Assembly (NCBI RefSeq): GCF_032595075.1
Contig: NZ_CP118735.1
Span: 462,001-526,000, forward strand
From: Streptococcus sp. 29887
GTDB taxonomy: Bacteria > Bacillota > Bacilli > Lactobacillales > Streptococcaceae
Length of the DNA: 64,000 bases
Reading direction: 5' to 3'
Position numbers and translations under genes: made by a program. Numbering within the stretch: position 1 is the first letter of the stretch; the number at the start of each line of letters is the position of its first letter. The notes beneath the pieces were generated by a model. The model searched no databases, had not been told where the DNA came from, and saw only the letters and a program-made list of their open reading frames with translations. This document shows, piece by piece, positions 48,172 through 58,329 of the stretch.

Positions 48172-49421
48172 ATATATTCCCCAATTTTTCGTACAATTTC
48201 AGTTACGAGGGCATTTCCCATAAAGAACATACGCATTTTATCAGATACTTCTACAATGGAGCCATCTGCTAATTTTTTCTGCTTTGTCCAATCATCTGGG
48301 AAGTCTTGTAATCTCTCAGCTTCTACAGGAGTAATCAGACGATGTCGATTGTTCACTTTGATAAAGTGAGTGGAGCGATTAACTGTCCCCTCGGAAGTCA
48401 ACATAGTTCGTCCAGGTAGATTTAGGTCATCGGTTGGTGACATTCCACCTTCGGAATAAGTATAGGTATGACCGTCTGCCGAAGTTCGCTCAATTTTTTT
48501 AGGACCTCGTAGATATTGGAATTTTTCTAGTTTAGCGGGGTCTGTCAAAAAGTATTTTTCAGGTACATCTTTTTCATCTTGTAAGATTTCTCCAAGAGTG
48601 ATTGGTTGACCTTTATAGTCACACTGAGTATCGACGGAATAGTATTTGCCGTGTCTCATTACCCCTGTATTCCAAACTGTACCTGTGAAATTGTCTGATA
48701 CTTCAACAATATCATTCGCCAATTCGTAGTAGACTTGGCGATTTTTTATTGGTGTTGATTTAATTGGGAACTGAGTGGCAAATAATCCTGAATGGAACAG
48801 GTAGTCATCGTAGCGATTTTCGTTAAATACAGATTCAGTATTTTCAAATTGTTTGTCAAGTCTTTTTGCAAAAGTCGTGTCATTTCGATAAACAAAGAAG
48901 AAGACACGACGGCGACGTTGACTACGTCCGTATTCAGCAGCATTGATAACCCTCCACTCAACTGAGTAGCCGAGATTGTTAAAGGCTGTCAACATGATTG
49001 CAAAGTCACGTCCTCTTTGTTTAGAAGGTGCTTTTAGAAGACGGTCAACGTTTTCTAAAATAAGATATTTAGGTTTAGTGATACGAGTAGCACGGATAAT
49101 TTCCCAAAAGAGAACTCCTTTTTTTCCTTCAATTCCTTGTTCGTTCTTTTTACTGCGAGCGACAGAATAGTCTTGGCATGGAAAACCACCAACAATCATG
49201 TCTGGATCCATCTCAGCAAACTTTTCGTCAGAAATTTCCGAGATACTAATATTTATGTTTTCACTATCTGGAAAATGCAAATCGTAAACTTCAAAAGCAT
49301 CCTGTGATTTTCGAGAAGGCTCCCATTGATTTGCCCATTTTGTTTGGAAGTAATCTTTGTCAGCATTTTCAAGACCGATGCGAAAACCGCCTACACCGGC
49401 AAAGAGTTCGAGAATATTCAT
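48156..49421 (-). CDS. DNA (cytosine-5-)-methyltransferase, Sau3AI type, GATC predicted
   Basis: A 421-residue m5C methyltransferase. Visible motifs: I (LELFAGVGGFRIGLENA), IV with catalytic Cys82 in GGFPCQDYSVARS, VI (LILENVDRLLK), VIII (QRRRRVFF), and X (FFMGNALV). The target region and the flanking SEGGMSPTD and RTMLTSEGTVNRSTHF segments strongly recall M.Sau3AI, so the predicted product is GATm5C. It protects the host against the divergently encoded endonuclease. A perfect SD (GAGGAGAAAAA) precedes the start. Specificity is inference from remembered family features. Confidence 0.93.
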   Translation of the reverse strand: MNILELFAGVGGFRIGLENADKDYFQTKWANQWEPSRKSQDAFEVYDLHFPDSENINISISEISDEKFAEMDPDMIVGGFPCQDYSVARSKKNEQGIEGKKGVLFWEIIRATRITKPKYLILENVDRLLKAPSKQRGRDFAIMLTAFNNLGYSVEWRVINAAEYGRSQRRRRVFFFVYRNDTTFAKRLDKQFENTESVFNENRYDDYLFHSGLFATQFPIKSTPIKNRQVYYELANDIVEVSDNFTGTVWNTGVMRHGKYYSVDTQCDYKGQPITLGEILQDEKDVPEKYFLTDPAKLEKFQYLRGPKKIERTSADGHTYTYSEGGMSPTDDLNLPGRTMLTSEGTVNRSTHFIKVNNRHRLITPVEAERLQDFPDDWTKQKKLADGSIVEVSDKMRMFFMGNALVTEIVRKIGEYIKTLD

Positions 49422-49452
49422 TTTTTCTCCTCAAGTTCATTTAATACTATCT

Positions 49453-49501
49453 ATTATAGCGTAAAAAACAATTTCGATCAAGGATTTTTATTTGATATAA
49501 T
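49453..49501. promoter_or_regulatory. Divergent promoters of the R-M pair
   Basis: On the plus strand TGATATAAT (extended -10, 49493-49501) lies 31 bases before the endonuclease start. On the minus strand TATAAT lies at 49458-49453 before the methyltransferase. The two overlap closely, so their expression may be mutually exclusive. No separate controller gene is present. Confidence 0.6.
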
Positions 49502-49532
49502 AGAGCTATAAGAATTTAGCAAGGAAATTAAT

Positions 49533-51023
49533 ATGGAAAAGCAGTTATTCAATTATGATGAGACAGATATTCAAAGTATTCTTGATTATTCTCAATATTT
49601 ATTAGATAGATCACTTGGAGAGATTATTGCGGAATACCAAGTTTCACCTTATAAAACTTATCAAGATTTTAAAGAGGGTACGCCTTCAGAAGTTGTTGAT
49701 AAAGAAATCAGCATGAAATCTAAGGGGCAATATGGCAATTACATAGAAAAGTATTTCTATGGTTATCAGCCCAATAGTGATTCTGCCGCTGACTTTGATA
49801 AGGTTGGAGTGGAATTAAAAGTAACGCCTTTTAAAGTGAACAAGAATGGAACAATTAGTGCAAAAGAGCGATTAGTTTTAACAATATTAAACTATATGGA
49901 GGAAAATCTAGATGACTTTTACTCCACTCATCTATGGCAAAAATGTTCTAAAATACTTTTACTGTTTTACAATGGTCTCATTCCGGGGCAGACCATGTCA
50001 GATTATATCATTGAAAAAGTCTTCTTGTATGAATGGTTTGAAGAGGATATGGAGGTTATCCTTGAGGATTATAATCGCATTGTAGAAAAGATTAAGCAAG
50101 GTAAAGCCCATGAACTTTCTGAATCCGATGGAAACTACTTGTCTACCTGTACAAAAGGTGCGGGAAAAGGAAAAGATTTTCGTATTCAGCCGTTTAGTGA
50201 CATTCTAGCAAAACAAAGGGCTTGGGAATTAAAGTCAAGTTATATGACTTATTTAATCAATCATAAGATATTCAATCAAGTTGATCAAGAAAGTATATTA
50301 GCAACTGCCAGAGGCGAGAAAAAATCATTTACACAGGTTATTGCAGACAAAATTTTAGCCTATAAAGGATTTTCTGAGGAAGAATTATATAGCCGATTTG
50401 AGGTGAATCCTAAAGCAAAAGGAAAAAATAGTACCTTAATTAAAAATATTTTGGGACTAACTGGTGACCTTGATAAGACACAAGAATTTCAAAAAGCCAA
50501 TATGAATTTACGAGTCATTCGGGTAGATAAAAATGGCTTGCCCAAAGAAGATTCTCCTTTTAAAACTTATCAATTTGAAGAATTGGCAAGGAATGATATG
50601 TGGGAGGAATCTCATCCTTATTTGGAGATTTGCAATAAACGATTTCTATTTGTTATCTTTAGAGAAGTATCAGATAAGTTATTTGTGTTAGATGGTATAA
50701 AGTTTTGGGGATTTCCGGATAGGCTAATTCCTGAGATTCAACGAGTTTGGAATGAAACCCGAAACATTATTCGAGATGGAGTTGAACTGAAGCTAAATGG
50801 TAATAAAGTCTCGACAAACTTTCCTCAAAGTAAAGTAAATACAATTTTATTTACAAAAATTCATGCTCAAAATACCTACTACGAAATCCGACCAAATGAA
50901 TTTGTAGGTAAGGGTAAATTATCAGATACTGACAAACTACCAGACGGAAGAAGAATAACGAAACACTCATTTTGGATTCCTAAAAAATTTTTGAAAGAAG
51001 TTTTATTAGGTGAGTGGGATTAA
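49533..51023 (+). CDS. Sau3AI-type type II restriction endonuclease (GATC predicted)
   Basis: A 496-residue endonuclease with the MutH/Sau3AI design. The catalytic domain covers residues ~25-200, with acidic D87/D89, then E94-x-K96 in DFDKVGVELKVTPF. A second, MutH-like C-terminal domain (~270-490) binds an additional site, as in R.Sau3AI, and contains SPFKTYQFEELARNDMWEES. Length is like Sau3AI (489). With the adjacent m5C methyltransferase it forms a complete GATC system. SD (AAGGA) precedes ATG 49533. Confidence 0.9.
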   Translation: MEKQLFNYDETDIQSILDYSQYLLDRSLGEIIAEYQVSPYKTYQDFKEGTPSEVVDKEISMKSKGQYGNYIEKYFYGYQPNSDSAADFDKVGVELKVTPFKVNKNGTISAKERLVLTILNYMEENLDDFYSTHLWQKCSKILLLFYNGLIPGQTMSDYIIEKVFLYEWFEEDMEVILEDYNRIVEKIKQGKAHELSESDGNYLSTCTKGAGKGKDFRIQPFSDILAKQRAWELKSSYMTYLINHKIFNQVDQESILATARGEKKSFTQVIADKILAYKGFSEEELYSRFEVNPKAKGKNSTLIKNILGLTGDLDKTQEFQKANMNLRVIRVDKNGLPKEDSPFKTYQFEELARNDMWEESHPYLEICNKRFLFVIFREVSDKLFVLDGIKFWGFPDRLIPEIQRVWNETRNIIRDGVELKLNGNKVSTNFPQSKVNTILFTKIHAQNTYYEIRPNEFVGKGKLSDTDKLPDGRRITKHSFWIPKKFLKEVLLGEWD

Positions 51024-51043
51024 TAATTTAGTGAAAGGTATCT

Positions 51044-52105
51044 ATGAACAAAACTAATTCTTACAAAATCCACCTCCCCTCTCTCATCCCTTTCGGTTTT
51101 ATCCTCTCCAACAATCGTTACACCTACCGTGAGGTCTTCATGGAGGGGCAGTTTGAGGCGGTGATTGAAGTTGATGAGGCTGGTCAGCTGTCGTCCTATG
51201 TTTGGGATTGTGAGATGGAGGAGGTCTATACTGCCCATATGGTGACTGCGCCGGCTGGGGCTTTTGTGGGGCAGGTGCGTGAGGCTTACCAGACCATTTT
51301 GGCTCGGGTAGAGAGAGCCTGCTGTGTCGCTCTGCCATTTTCCAAAGACCAAAGCAACCGCATAGCCCAGCTCATCAAGGAGAAGTGGGGCGACCTTCCT
51401 GACTATCCTTTTGCCAAGTTGCCGACCTATGGGGCTTTTCGCCATCCCAACAATAACAAGTGGTACGCCCTGGTCAGTCAGATTCCGAGGGACAAGCTGG
51501 ATGGGAGCGGTTCTCAAGAAGAGGTGGAGATTGTCAATCTCAAGGTCGATAGTCGAGAAATAGCAAAGCTGCTAAGTCAGTCGGGCATTTTCCCAGCTTA
51601 TCACATGTCTAAGAAGTCTTGGGTGTCGGTCTTGCTGGATGAGACTGTGGAGGACCAGACGGTGTTTGCCCTCCTTGAGAAAAGTCGCTATCTGGTGGGG
51701 CCAAAATCCTACAAGGCGGCGAAAGGGCCTGATTACTGGGTTATTCCAGCCAATCCAAAGGTCTATGATATTGATACAGAGTTTGCGGAAAATAAGGTAG
51801 TCTATTGGCCACAAAAATCAACCATTCAAGCTGGAGATATTGTAGCCATCTATGTGACGGCGCCTGTACAGGTCATTCGCTATGTTTGTCGTGTCTTAGG
51901 AGCGAATTTAGAAAATCACGGGGAATCAGATATTCCGACAGAAAAGAAACTCATGCAGGTAGAGTTGCTTGCTCAACTAACTGATGATGTGTTGCCGAAA
52001 TCACGCATGATGGACCTAGGAGTGAAAGCTGTCCGTGGACCTAGACGGTTGACAGAAGAGTTGATAAGAGAATTGCAGAAACAATTTTCTTATCAGGATT
52101 TCTAA
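51044..52105 (+). CDS. MmcQ/YjbR-like and EVE domain fusion protein
   Basis: A 353-residue protein starting 20 bases after the endonuclease. Residues ~1-90 are beta-rich (PFGFILSNNRYTYREVFMEG), residues ~121-220 match the MmcQ/YjbR DNA-binding fold (PTYGAFRHPNNNKWYALV, then AYHMSKKSWVSVLLD), and residues ~228-345 are an EVE domain (DYWVIPANPKVYDID, VVYWPQKSTIQAGDIVAIYV). EVE domains read modified bases. Base composition is clearly higher in GC than in the island, so it may be an older chromosomal gene. Function unknown. Confidence 0.8.
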   Translation: MNKTNSYKIHLPSLIPFGFILSNNRYTYREVFMEGQFEAVIEVDEAGQLSSYVWDCEMEEVYTAHMVTAPAGAFVGQVREAYQTILARVERACCVALPFSKDQSNRIAQLIKEKWGDLPDYPFAKLPTYGAFRHPNNNKWYALVSQIPRDKLDGSGSQEEVEIVNLKVDSREIAKLLSQSGIFPAYHMSKKSWVSVLLDETVEDQTVFALLEKSRYLVGPKSYKAAKGPDYWVIPANPKVYDIDTEFAENKVVYWPQKSTIQAGDIVAIYVTAPVQVIRYVCRVLGANLENHGESDIPTEKKLMQVELLAQLTDDVLPKSRMMDLGVKAVRGPRRLTEELIRELQKQFSYQDF

Positions 52106-52142
52106 TAGTTCATTAAATTATCAGAATATTTAATAAAAAGGC

Positions 52143-52170
52143 TTTACAAGTTGAAAAAAAAGAGTATAAT
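52143..52170 (+). promoter_or_regulatory. asnA promoter
   Basis: TTTACA (52143-52148) and TATAAT (52165-52170) with a 16-base spacer. Confidence 0.65.
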
Positions 52171-52200
52171 AGGTGTATCAATTTTACGAGGAGGTAAGGT

Positions 52201-53193
52201 ATGAAGAAAAGCTTCATTCATCAGCAAGAGGAGATTTCTTTCGTCAAAAATACATTCACACAGTATTTGAAAGACAAGTTAGAAATCGTCGAAGTGCAAG
52301 GACCGATTTTAAGTCGTGTCGGGGACGGTATTCAAGATAATTTGTCAGGAGTGGAGAATGCCGTGTCAGTTAATGTCAAATTGATTCCTGATGCAACTTA
52401 CGAAGTCGTACACTCTCTTGCTAAGTGGAAGCGTCATACCCTGGCTCGATTCGGTTTTAATGAGGGAGAAGGGCTCTTTGTTCATATGAAGGCCCTGCGT
52501 CCTGATGAGGACTCCTTAGATGAAATTCATTCGGTTTATGTGGATCAGTGGGACTGGGAGAAAGTTATTCCAGCAGGTCGTCGTAACCTAGCTTATTTGA
52601 AGGAAACGGTTGAGCAGATTTATAAGGCCATCCGCCTGACAGAATTGGCTGTGGAGGCTCGCTATGACATTGAGTCTGTTCTTCCAAAGAAAATCACCTT
52701 TATTCATACAGAAGACCTAGTGAAAAACTTCCCAGACTTGACGCCAAAAGAACGTGAAAATGTTGTCGCTAAAGAATACGGAGCGGTCTTCCTAATCGGT
52801 ATTGGTGGAGAACTGGCAGATGGTAAGCCACATGATGGCCGTGCATCTGACTACGATGACTGGACTAGTCCATCAGAAGGGGATTACAAGGGACTCAATG
52901 GGGATATCTTGGTCTGGAACGAAGTTCTGGGTTCAGCTTTTGAATTGTCATCAATGGGTATTCGAGTTGATGAGGCAGCCCTTCGTCGTCAGGTAGCCAT
53001 TACTGGTGATCAGGCCCGCCTAGAGTTTGACTGGCACAAGGCGCTCTTGAGCGGCTTGCTTCCACTGTCTATTGGTGGTGGGATTGGTCAATCTCGTTTG
53101 GCCATGTTCTTGCTTCGTAAGAAACATATCGGTGAAGTTCAATCTAGCGTATGGCCACAGGAAGTGCGTGATAACTTTGAAAATATCTTGTAA
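52201..53193 (+). CDS. asnA: Aspartate-ammonia ligase
   Basis: A 330-residue ammonia-dependent asparagine synthetase related to class II tRNA synthetases. Family segments include [18 protein letters not shown] at the start, [22 protein letters not shown] and the C-terminal [18 protein letters not shown] motif. It makes asparagine from aspartate, ammonia and ATP. SD GAGGAGG precedes ATG 52201. A hairpin follows the stop. Confidence 0.97.
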   Translation: MKKSFIHQQEEISFVKNTFTQYLKDKLEIVEVQGPILSRVGDGIQDNLSGVENAVSVNVKLIPDATYEVVHSLAKWKRHTLARFGFNEGEGLFVHMKALRPDEDSLDEIHSVYVDQWDWEKVIPAGRRNLAYLKETVEQIYKAIRLTELAVEARYDIESVLPKKITFIHTEDLVKNFPDLTPKERENVVAKEYGAVFLIGIGGELADGKPHDGRASDYDDWTSPSEGDYKGLNGDILVWNEVLGSAFELSSMGIRVDEAALRRQVAITGDQARLEFDWHKALLSGLLPLSIGGGIGQSRLAMFLLRKKHIGEVQSSVWPQEVRDNFENIL

Positions 53194-53201
53194 GAAAGAG
53201 G

Positions 53202-53230
53202 AGAGGTTGGTTTTCAATCTCTTTTCCTTT
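53202..53230 (+). terminator. asnA terminator
   Basis: AGAGGTTG pairs with CAATCTCT (one G-T pair) and is followed by TTTCCTTTTC. Confidence 0.65.
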
Positions 53231-53335
53231 TCTTCCAAAGTCCTGTCTGAAAACATTTACAATGTGATTATCTGTGATTTTTTCGCCAATCTATGATATA
53301 CTTTTTTAGTTAAATTAAAAGATACAGAGGATATT

Positions 53336-55183
53336 ATGACAAAACTTAGAGAAGACATCCGTAACGTTGCCATTATTGCCCACGTTGACCACGGAAAAAC
53401 AACCCTCGTTGATGAATTATTGAAACAATCTCAAACCCTTGATGAGCGTACGCAATTGGATGAGCGTGCCATGGACTCAAACGATATCGAAAAAGAGCGT
53501 GGTATCACTATCCTTGCTAAAAACACTGCTGTAGCTTATAACGGTACTCGTATCAACATCATGGATACACCAGGACACGCGGACTTCGGTGGTGAGGTTG
53601 AGCGGATTATGAAAATGGTTGACGGTGTGGTTCTTGTCGTAGATGCCTACGAAGGAACTATGCCACAGACCCGTTTCGTATTGAAAAAGGCTCTTGAGCA
53701 AAACTTGACACCAATCGTTGTTGTCAACAAAATCGACAAGCCATCTGCTCGTCCAGAAGAAGTTGTGGATGAAGTCCTTGAACTCTTCATCGAACTCGGT
53801 GCAGATGATGACCAGTTGGAATTCCCAGTAGTTTATGCATCAGCTATCAACGGAACTTCTTCCTTGTCTGACAATCCAGCGGACCAAGAAGAAACAATGG
53901 CACCAATTTTTGATACCATTATCGAGCATATTCCAGCGCCAGTCGATAACTCAGATGAGCCTTTGCAGTTCCAAGTATCGCTTTTGGACTACAACGACTT
54001 CGTAGGTCGTATCGGTATCGGTCGTGTCTTCCGTGGTACTGTTAAAGTTGGCGACCAGGTTACCCTTTCAAAACTAGACGGTACAACGAAAAACTTCCGC
54101 GTTACAAAACTCTTTGGTTTCTTCGGTCTTGAGCGTAAAGAAATCCAAGAAGCAAAAGCTGGTGACTTGATTGCCGTTTCAGGCATGGAAGACATCTTCG
54201 TTGGTGAAACTGTAACACCAACTGATACGGTTGAGCCACTTCCAGTTCTTCGTATTGATGAGCCAACTCTTCAAATGACTTTCTTGGTCAACAACTCACC
54301 ATTTGCAGGTCGTGAAGGGAAATGGGTAACATCACGTAAGATCGAAGAGCGTCTTTTGGCAGAATTGCAGACAGACGTTTCTCTCCGCGTAGAAGCTACA
54401 GACTCGCCAGACAAATGGACTGTTTCTGGTCGTGGTGAATTGCACTTGTCTATCTTGATTGAAACCATGCGTCGTGAAGGCTATGAGCTACAGGTATCAC
54501 GTCCAGAAGTTATCATCAAGGAAATCGATGGCGTGAAAATGGAGCCATTTGAGCGCGTGCAAATCGACACACCAGAAGAATACCAAGGTTCTGTTATCCA
54601 ATCTCTTTCAGAGCGTAAGGGTGACATGTTGGACATGATTTCAACTGGTAATGGTCAAACTCGTCTTGTCTTCCTTGTACCTGCGCGTGGTTTGATTGGT
54701 TACTCAACAGAGTTCCTTTCTATGACTCGTGGTTACGGTATCATGAACCATACCTTCGACCAGTATTTGCCAGTTGTTCAAGGTGAGATTGGTGGTCGCC
54801 ACCGTGGTGCCCTTGTTTCTATCGATCAAGGTAAGGCAACTACTTACTCAATCATGCGTATCGAAGAGCGTGGTACAATCTTTGTCAACCCAGGTACTGA
54901 GGTTTACGAAGGAATGATTATCGGTGAAAACTCACGTGAAAATGACTTGACAGTGAACATCACGACTGCTAAACAAATGACCAACGTTCGTTCAGCTACC
55001 AAAGACCAAACGTCTGTAATTAAGACACCACGTATCTTGACCCTTGAAGAATCACTAGAATTCTTGAACGATGATGAATACATGGAAGTAACGCCTGAGT
55101 CAATCCGTCTTCGTAAGCAAATCTTGAATAAGGCAGAGCGCGACAAGGCGGCTAAGAAGAAAAAATTAGCAACTGAAGAATAA
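53336..55183 (+). CDS. typA: Translational GTPase TypA/BipA
   Basis: A 615-residue GTPase of the EF-G class acting on the 50S subunit under stress. It shows the G1 box [10 protein letters not shown] near residues 15-24, G3 DTPGHADF, G4 NKID, an EF-G-like domain V and the BipA C-terminal domain ([17 protein letters not shown]). SD AGAGGAT precedes ATG 53336. Its codon use is that of a well-expressed gene. Confidence 0.97.
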   Translation: MTKLREDIRNVAIIAHVDHGKTTLVDELLKQSQTLDERTQLDERAMDSNDIEKERGITILAKNTAVAYNGTRINIMDTPGHADFGGEVERIMKMVDGVVLVVDAYEGTMPQTRFVLKKALEQNLTPIVVVNKIDKPSARPEEVVDEVLELFIELGADDDQLEFPVVYASAINGTSSLSDNPADQEETMAPIFDTIIEHIPAPVDNSDEPLQFQVSLLDYNDFVGRIGIGRVFRGTVKVGDQVTLSKLDGTTKNFRVTKLFGFFGLERKEIQEAKAGDLIAVSGMEDIFVGETVTPTDTVEPLPVLRIDEPTLQMTFLVNNSPFAGREGKWVTSRKIEERLLAELQTDVSLRVEATDSPDKWTVSGRGELHLSILIETMRREGYELQVSRPEVIIKEIDGVKMEPFERVQIDTPEEYQGSVIQSLSERKGDMLDMISTGNGQTRLVFLVPARGLIGYSTEFLSMTRGYGIMNHTFDQYLPVVQGEIGGRHRGALVSIDQGKATTYSIMRIEERGTIFVNPGTEVYEGMIIGENSRENDLTVNITTAKQMTNVRSATKDQTSVIKTPRILTLEESLEFLNDDEYMEVTPESIRLRKQILNKAERDKAAKKKKLATEE

Positions 55184-55200
55184 TTCCGAGGAGAAGAGCT

Positions 55201-55452
55201 ATGTTTTACCTCATCCTAGCGATTTTATTGGTACTCTTTTATATTTTTGTAGCCCCTAAAAATGTCAAGGGGACTATCAATTTGATTTTAGCAGTGTTTT
55301 TGCTAGTCGTACTGGTTATCGCGCTCATTCTTGGATTTCTAAAAATCATGCAGTTTTCTACAAATTTCTGGCTTGGTTTGATCATGATTTTCATTGGGGG
55401 CTGGGCTATGAGGGATATTCACTATCTAGATAGTTCTCCTAAAGGAAAATAA
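55201..55452 (+). CDS. DUF3165 family small membrane protein
   Basis: An 83-residue streptococcal protein with three hydrophobic segments (LILAILLVLFYIFVA, LILAVFLLVVLVIALILGF, FWLGLIMIFIGGWAM). Function unknown. It begins 17 bases after typA with SD GAGGAGA and is probably cotranscribed with it. A hairpin with TTTTTTC follows at about 55465-55500. Confidence 0.82.
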   Translation: MFYLILAILLVLFYIFVAPKNVKGTINLILAVFLLVVLVIALILGFLKIMQFSTNFWLGLIMIFIGGWAMRDIHYLDSSPKGK

Positions 55453-55464
55453 GTTAATAATAGA

Positions 55465-55500
55465 ATAAAAGGCTGGACAGTTGGTTCGGCCTTTTTTCTC
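55465..55500 (+). terminator. Terminator of the typA operon
   Basis: AAAAGGCTG and CGGCCTTTTTT pair imperfectly and end in a T run. Confidence 0.65.
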
Positions 55501-55517
55501 AGGATTTTAAGGTATAA

Positions 55518-55549
55518 AAATAGCCCAAACGAGTGTTCAGGCTATTTGT
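55518..55549 (-). terminator. Terminator of the mechanosensitive-channel-family gene
   Basis: On the minus strand AAATAGCC / GGCTATTT followed by TTTATA, just after the stop codon at 55555. Confidence 0.7.
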
Positions 55550-55554
55550 AATGG

Positions 55555-56757
55555 TTATTCTTTATCAATTTTCTTTTCTAATTTTTCAAGTTGTCTTGCA
55601 GCAAAGTCACGACCACCTAAACCGAAGGCAAGGGCGAAGGCTACTGCTAGTGCACCAAGAATAATTGTGAAGGTTGATTGAACGATATGTTGTGCAAACT
55701 TCAATTGATCGAGAGCCATGAAGACTGCAAATACGATAATCAAGTAGCGTACAATGGTGATAACAAGAGGGCTATCCGTAACTTTTTGTAGGAAGTTAGC
55801 TACTAGATTGCTTGCGATGATTGCCAAGATAACAATAGCAAGAGCGCTGATAAGTGATGGCAGATAAGCAAGTAGGGCAGAACCAACAGAATTAAATACT
55901 TCAAGGTTCAATACTTGGATAGCTTGGACAAAGAAGAAAACGATGATGATAGCACGAACGACTTGAGTAATGATAGCTGACAATTCAAAGTTAGCTTCTT
56001 CTTTAGCGAATAGGTATTTAGAGTAGTTGTTGATGCCGGCAGTTTCAAGAAGATTTTCAAGAAGGTTGCCAATCAATTTAGCTACAAAGCTACCAACTGC
56101 AATCAAGATAAGGGCAACCAAAACATTTGGTAGGATACCGATCACTTGATTAAGAATGGTAACGATTGGTTGAGAAATACTTGTGATACCAAGTGTTTCC
56201 AAAGCCAAGGTTAAGATCGGAATGAAGATCAATACATAGACAACAGTTGATAGGACAGAAATGATTTGTTTGCTGTCAAATGGCAATTTTTCCTGACCAG
56301 TAACTTTAGTATACCATGCATCAATGTCTAAACGTTCTAGGACACCAGTCAACAGACCTTTGATAAATTTGCAGAAGAAAGTTCCAACAAAGATAATCAA
56401 ACCAGCTGCAATCATGTTTGGAATAAAGGCAAAGAATTTCTCAAACATGCTAGAGATTGGATCTACCGTGCTGCTGATATTCAAACCAGACAAGATAGAT
56501 GGAAGGAAGAAGAGAATCACAAGGAAGTAAACAAGTTGACCAAGTGTTTTGATGAGGGCTTGGCCATTATCTTCAGGCTTAATAACACCCCATTCTTGTA
56601 ATTTTTGTGAGAACTGGATTTTGTTCAAACCAGCTAGAGTTAGCTTGCGTAATAAACCAGCCAACACAAAGGCAATGATAACCAGGACAAGCATACGGAT
56701 GACGCCTGGCAAAGCAGAAAGCAAAGGATAGAATAAACTATCGATTATAGTAGTCAT
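55555..56757 (-). CDS. Mechanosensitive ion channel family protein with repeated conserved TM helix
   Basis: A 400-residue membrane protein with about ten hydrophobic segments. Repeated motifs (FIPNMIAAGLIIFVGTFFCKFIKGLLTG and ILPNVLVALILIAVGSFVAKLIGNLLE and LPSLISALAIVILAIIASNLVANFL) represent the Pfam TM_helix repeat of CmpX/YggB-related proteins. The C-terminus ALAVAFALAFGLGGRDFAARQLEKL is typical. A full MscS beta domain is not evident, so channel function is uncertain. ATG 56757 has SD AAGGAG; the longer frame to 56820 does not fit. Confidence 0.85.
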   Translation of the reverse strand: MTTIIDSLFYPLLSALPGVIRMLVLVIIAFVLAGLLRKLTLAGLNKIQFSQKLQEWGVIKPEDNGQALIKTLGQLVYFLVILFFLPSILSGLNISSTVDPISSMFEKFFAFIPNMIAAGLIIFVGTFFCKFIKGLLTGVLERLDIDAWYTKVTGQEKLPFDSKQIISVLSTVVYVLIFIPILTLALETLGITSISQPIVTILNQVIGILPNVLVALILIAVGSFVAKLIGNLLENLLETAGINNYSKYLFAKEEANFELSAIITQVVRAIIIVFFFVQAIQVLNLEVFNSVGSALLAYLPSLISALAIVILAIIASNLVANFLQKVTDSPLVITIVRYLIIVFAVFMALDQLKFAQHIVQSTFTIILGALAVAFALAFGLGGRDFAARQLEKLEKKIDKE

Positions 56758-56976
56758 ATAATACTCCTTATAATAAAATATTTTCGTTTTAAGTCTATCA
56801 CTTTTATAAGGAATTGACAAATAAGATGAATTTTCCCCCTATTCCAGCTTTTTCCACTCCCTTTAGCTTGAAAAAGCTTCATGTAAAGGGTAAAATAAAG
56901 TGTTAGAATGTTTGGGATTTCTAAACAGGATAGGAAGCGTCTGAACCATTCTAGAGGTTTAAGAAGGAAATATACT

Positions 56977-58329
56977 ATGAAAATGATTGATACGTTTAAA
57001 AATAAAAAAGTTTTGGTGCTCGGTTTGGCTAAGTCGGGCGAATCGGCAGCTCGCCTATTGGATACCTTAGGGGCTATTGTAACAGTAAATGACGGTAAGC
57101 CATTTGAAGAAAATCCGACAGCTCAAGGACTTCTTGAGGAAGGAATTCGTGTGGTTTGTGGTGGCCATCCGCTGGAGTTGTTGGATGAGGATTTTGCTCT
57201 TATGGTTAAGAACCCAGGTATCCGCTATGATAATCCGATGGTTGAAAAAGCCCTTGAAAAAGGCATACCGGTCTGGACAGAAGTTGAATTGGCCTACCTG
57301 ATTTCAGATGCTCCGATTATCGGAATTACAGGGTCAAATGGTAAGACAACAACCACAACCATGATTGCGGAAGCCCTAAATGCAGGAAATAAGTCTGCAA
57401 AATTATGTGGAAATATTGGCTATCCAGCCTGTTCTGTCGCGCAAACAGCGACCAAGGATGATACCTTGGTAATGGAGTTGTCCTCTTTCCAATTGATGGG
57501 AACAGAGGCTTTCCATCCAAATGTGGCAGTTATTACTAATTTGAGTGCCAACCATATTGACTATCATGGAACCTATGAAGAGTATGTAGCAGCCAAATGG
57601 ATGCTTCAACGCCAGATGAACGAAGAAGATACGATTGTTCTGAACTTCAATCAAGAAGAAGCCAAGGATTTGGCTCAAAAAACCAAGGCTAAAGTTCTTC
57701 CGTTTTCAACCAAAGAAGTGGTGGATGGTGCCTATTTGCAAGATGGCAAACTCTATTTCAAGGGTGAGTTCATCATGGATGCAGACCAGATTGGTGTTCC
57801 AGGAACTCATAATATTGAGAATGCCTTGGCAACGATTGCTGTTGCTAAGTTGTGGGGAGTTGCTAACCAAGCTATTCAAGAAAGCTTGTCTGCCTTTGGT
57901 GGAGTGAAACACCGCTTGCAATTGGTTGGTAAAATCAAGGGAGTAACCTTCTATAACGATAGTAAATCGACCAATATTTTGGCGACCCAAAAAGCCTTGT
58001 CAGGTTTTGATAATAGTAAGGTAATCTTGATTGCTGGTGGTTTGGATAGAGGCAACGAATTTGATGAATTGGTTCCAGATTTGCTTGGTTTGAAGAAAAT
58101 GGTTATTCTGGGTCAATCAGCCCCGCGTGTTCAGCGAGCAGCAGACAAGGCAGGAGTACCAACTCTTGCTGCAGAGGATATTGCGGACGCAACTCGGAAG
58201 GCCTTCGAAGCGGCAGGAGAAGGGGATGTTGTGCTCTTAAGCCCTGCTAATGCAAGTTGGGATATGTATCCAAACTTTGAAGTGCGTGGAGATGTTTTCT
58301 TGCAGACCTACGAGGAGTTATGTAACTAA
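56977..58329 (+). CDS. murD: UDP-N-acetylmuramoylalanine-D-glutamate ligase
   Basis: A 450-residue Mur ligase adding D-Glu to UDP-MurNAc-L-Ala. It has an N-terminal nucleotide-binding domain ([19 protein letters not shown]), the ATP motif [12 protein letters not shown] near residue 113 and the [11 protein letters not shown] segment. I chose ATG 56977 because of the family start and SD AAGAAGGAAA. It is the first gene of the wall/division cluster and its stop overlaps the murG start by one base. Confidence 0.96.
   Translation: MKMIDTFKNKKVLVLGLAKSGESAARLLDTLGAIVTVNDGKPFEENPTAQGLLEEGIRVVCGGHPLELLDEDFALMVKNPGIRYDNPMVEKALEKGIPVWTEVELAYLISDAPIIGITGSNGKTTTTTMIAEALNAGNKSAKLCGNIGYPACSVAQTATKDDTLVMELSSFQLMGTEAFHPNVAVITNLSANHIDYHGTYEEYVAAKWMLQRQMNEEDTIVLNFNQEEAKDLAQKTKAKVLPFSTKEVVDGAYLQDGKLYFKGEFIMDADQIGVPGTHNIENALATIAVAKLWGVANQAIQESLSAFGGVKHRLQLVGKIKGVTFYNDSKSTNILATQKALSGFDNSKVILIAGGLDRGNEFDELVPDLLGLKKMVILGQSAPRVQRAADKAGVPTLAAEDIADATRKAFEAAGEGDVVLLSPANASWDMYPNFEVRGDVFLQTYEELCN

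Noticed and set aside
56908..56976. Longer murD start at 56908
   Set aside because: The added 23 residues are not family-like, and a good SD stands before ATG 56977.
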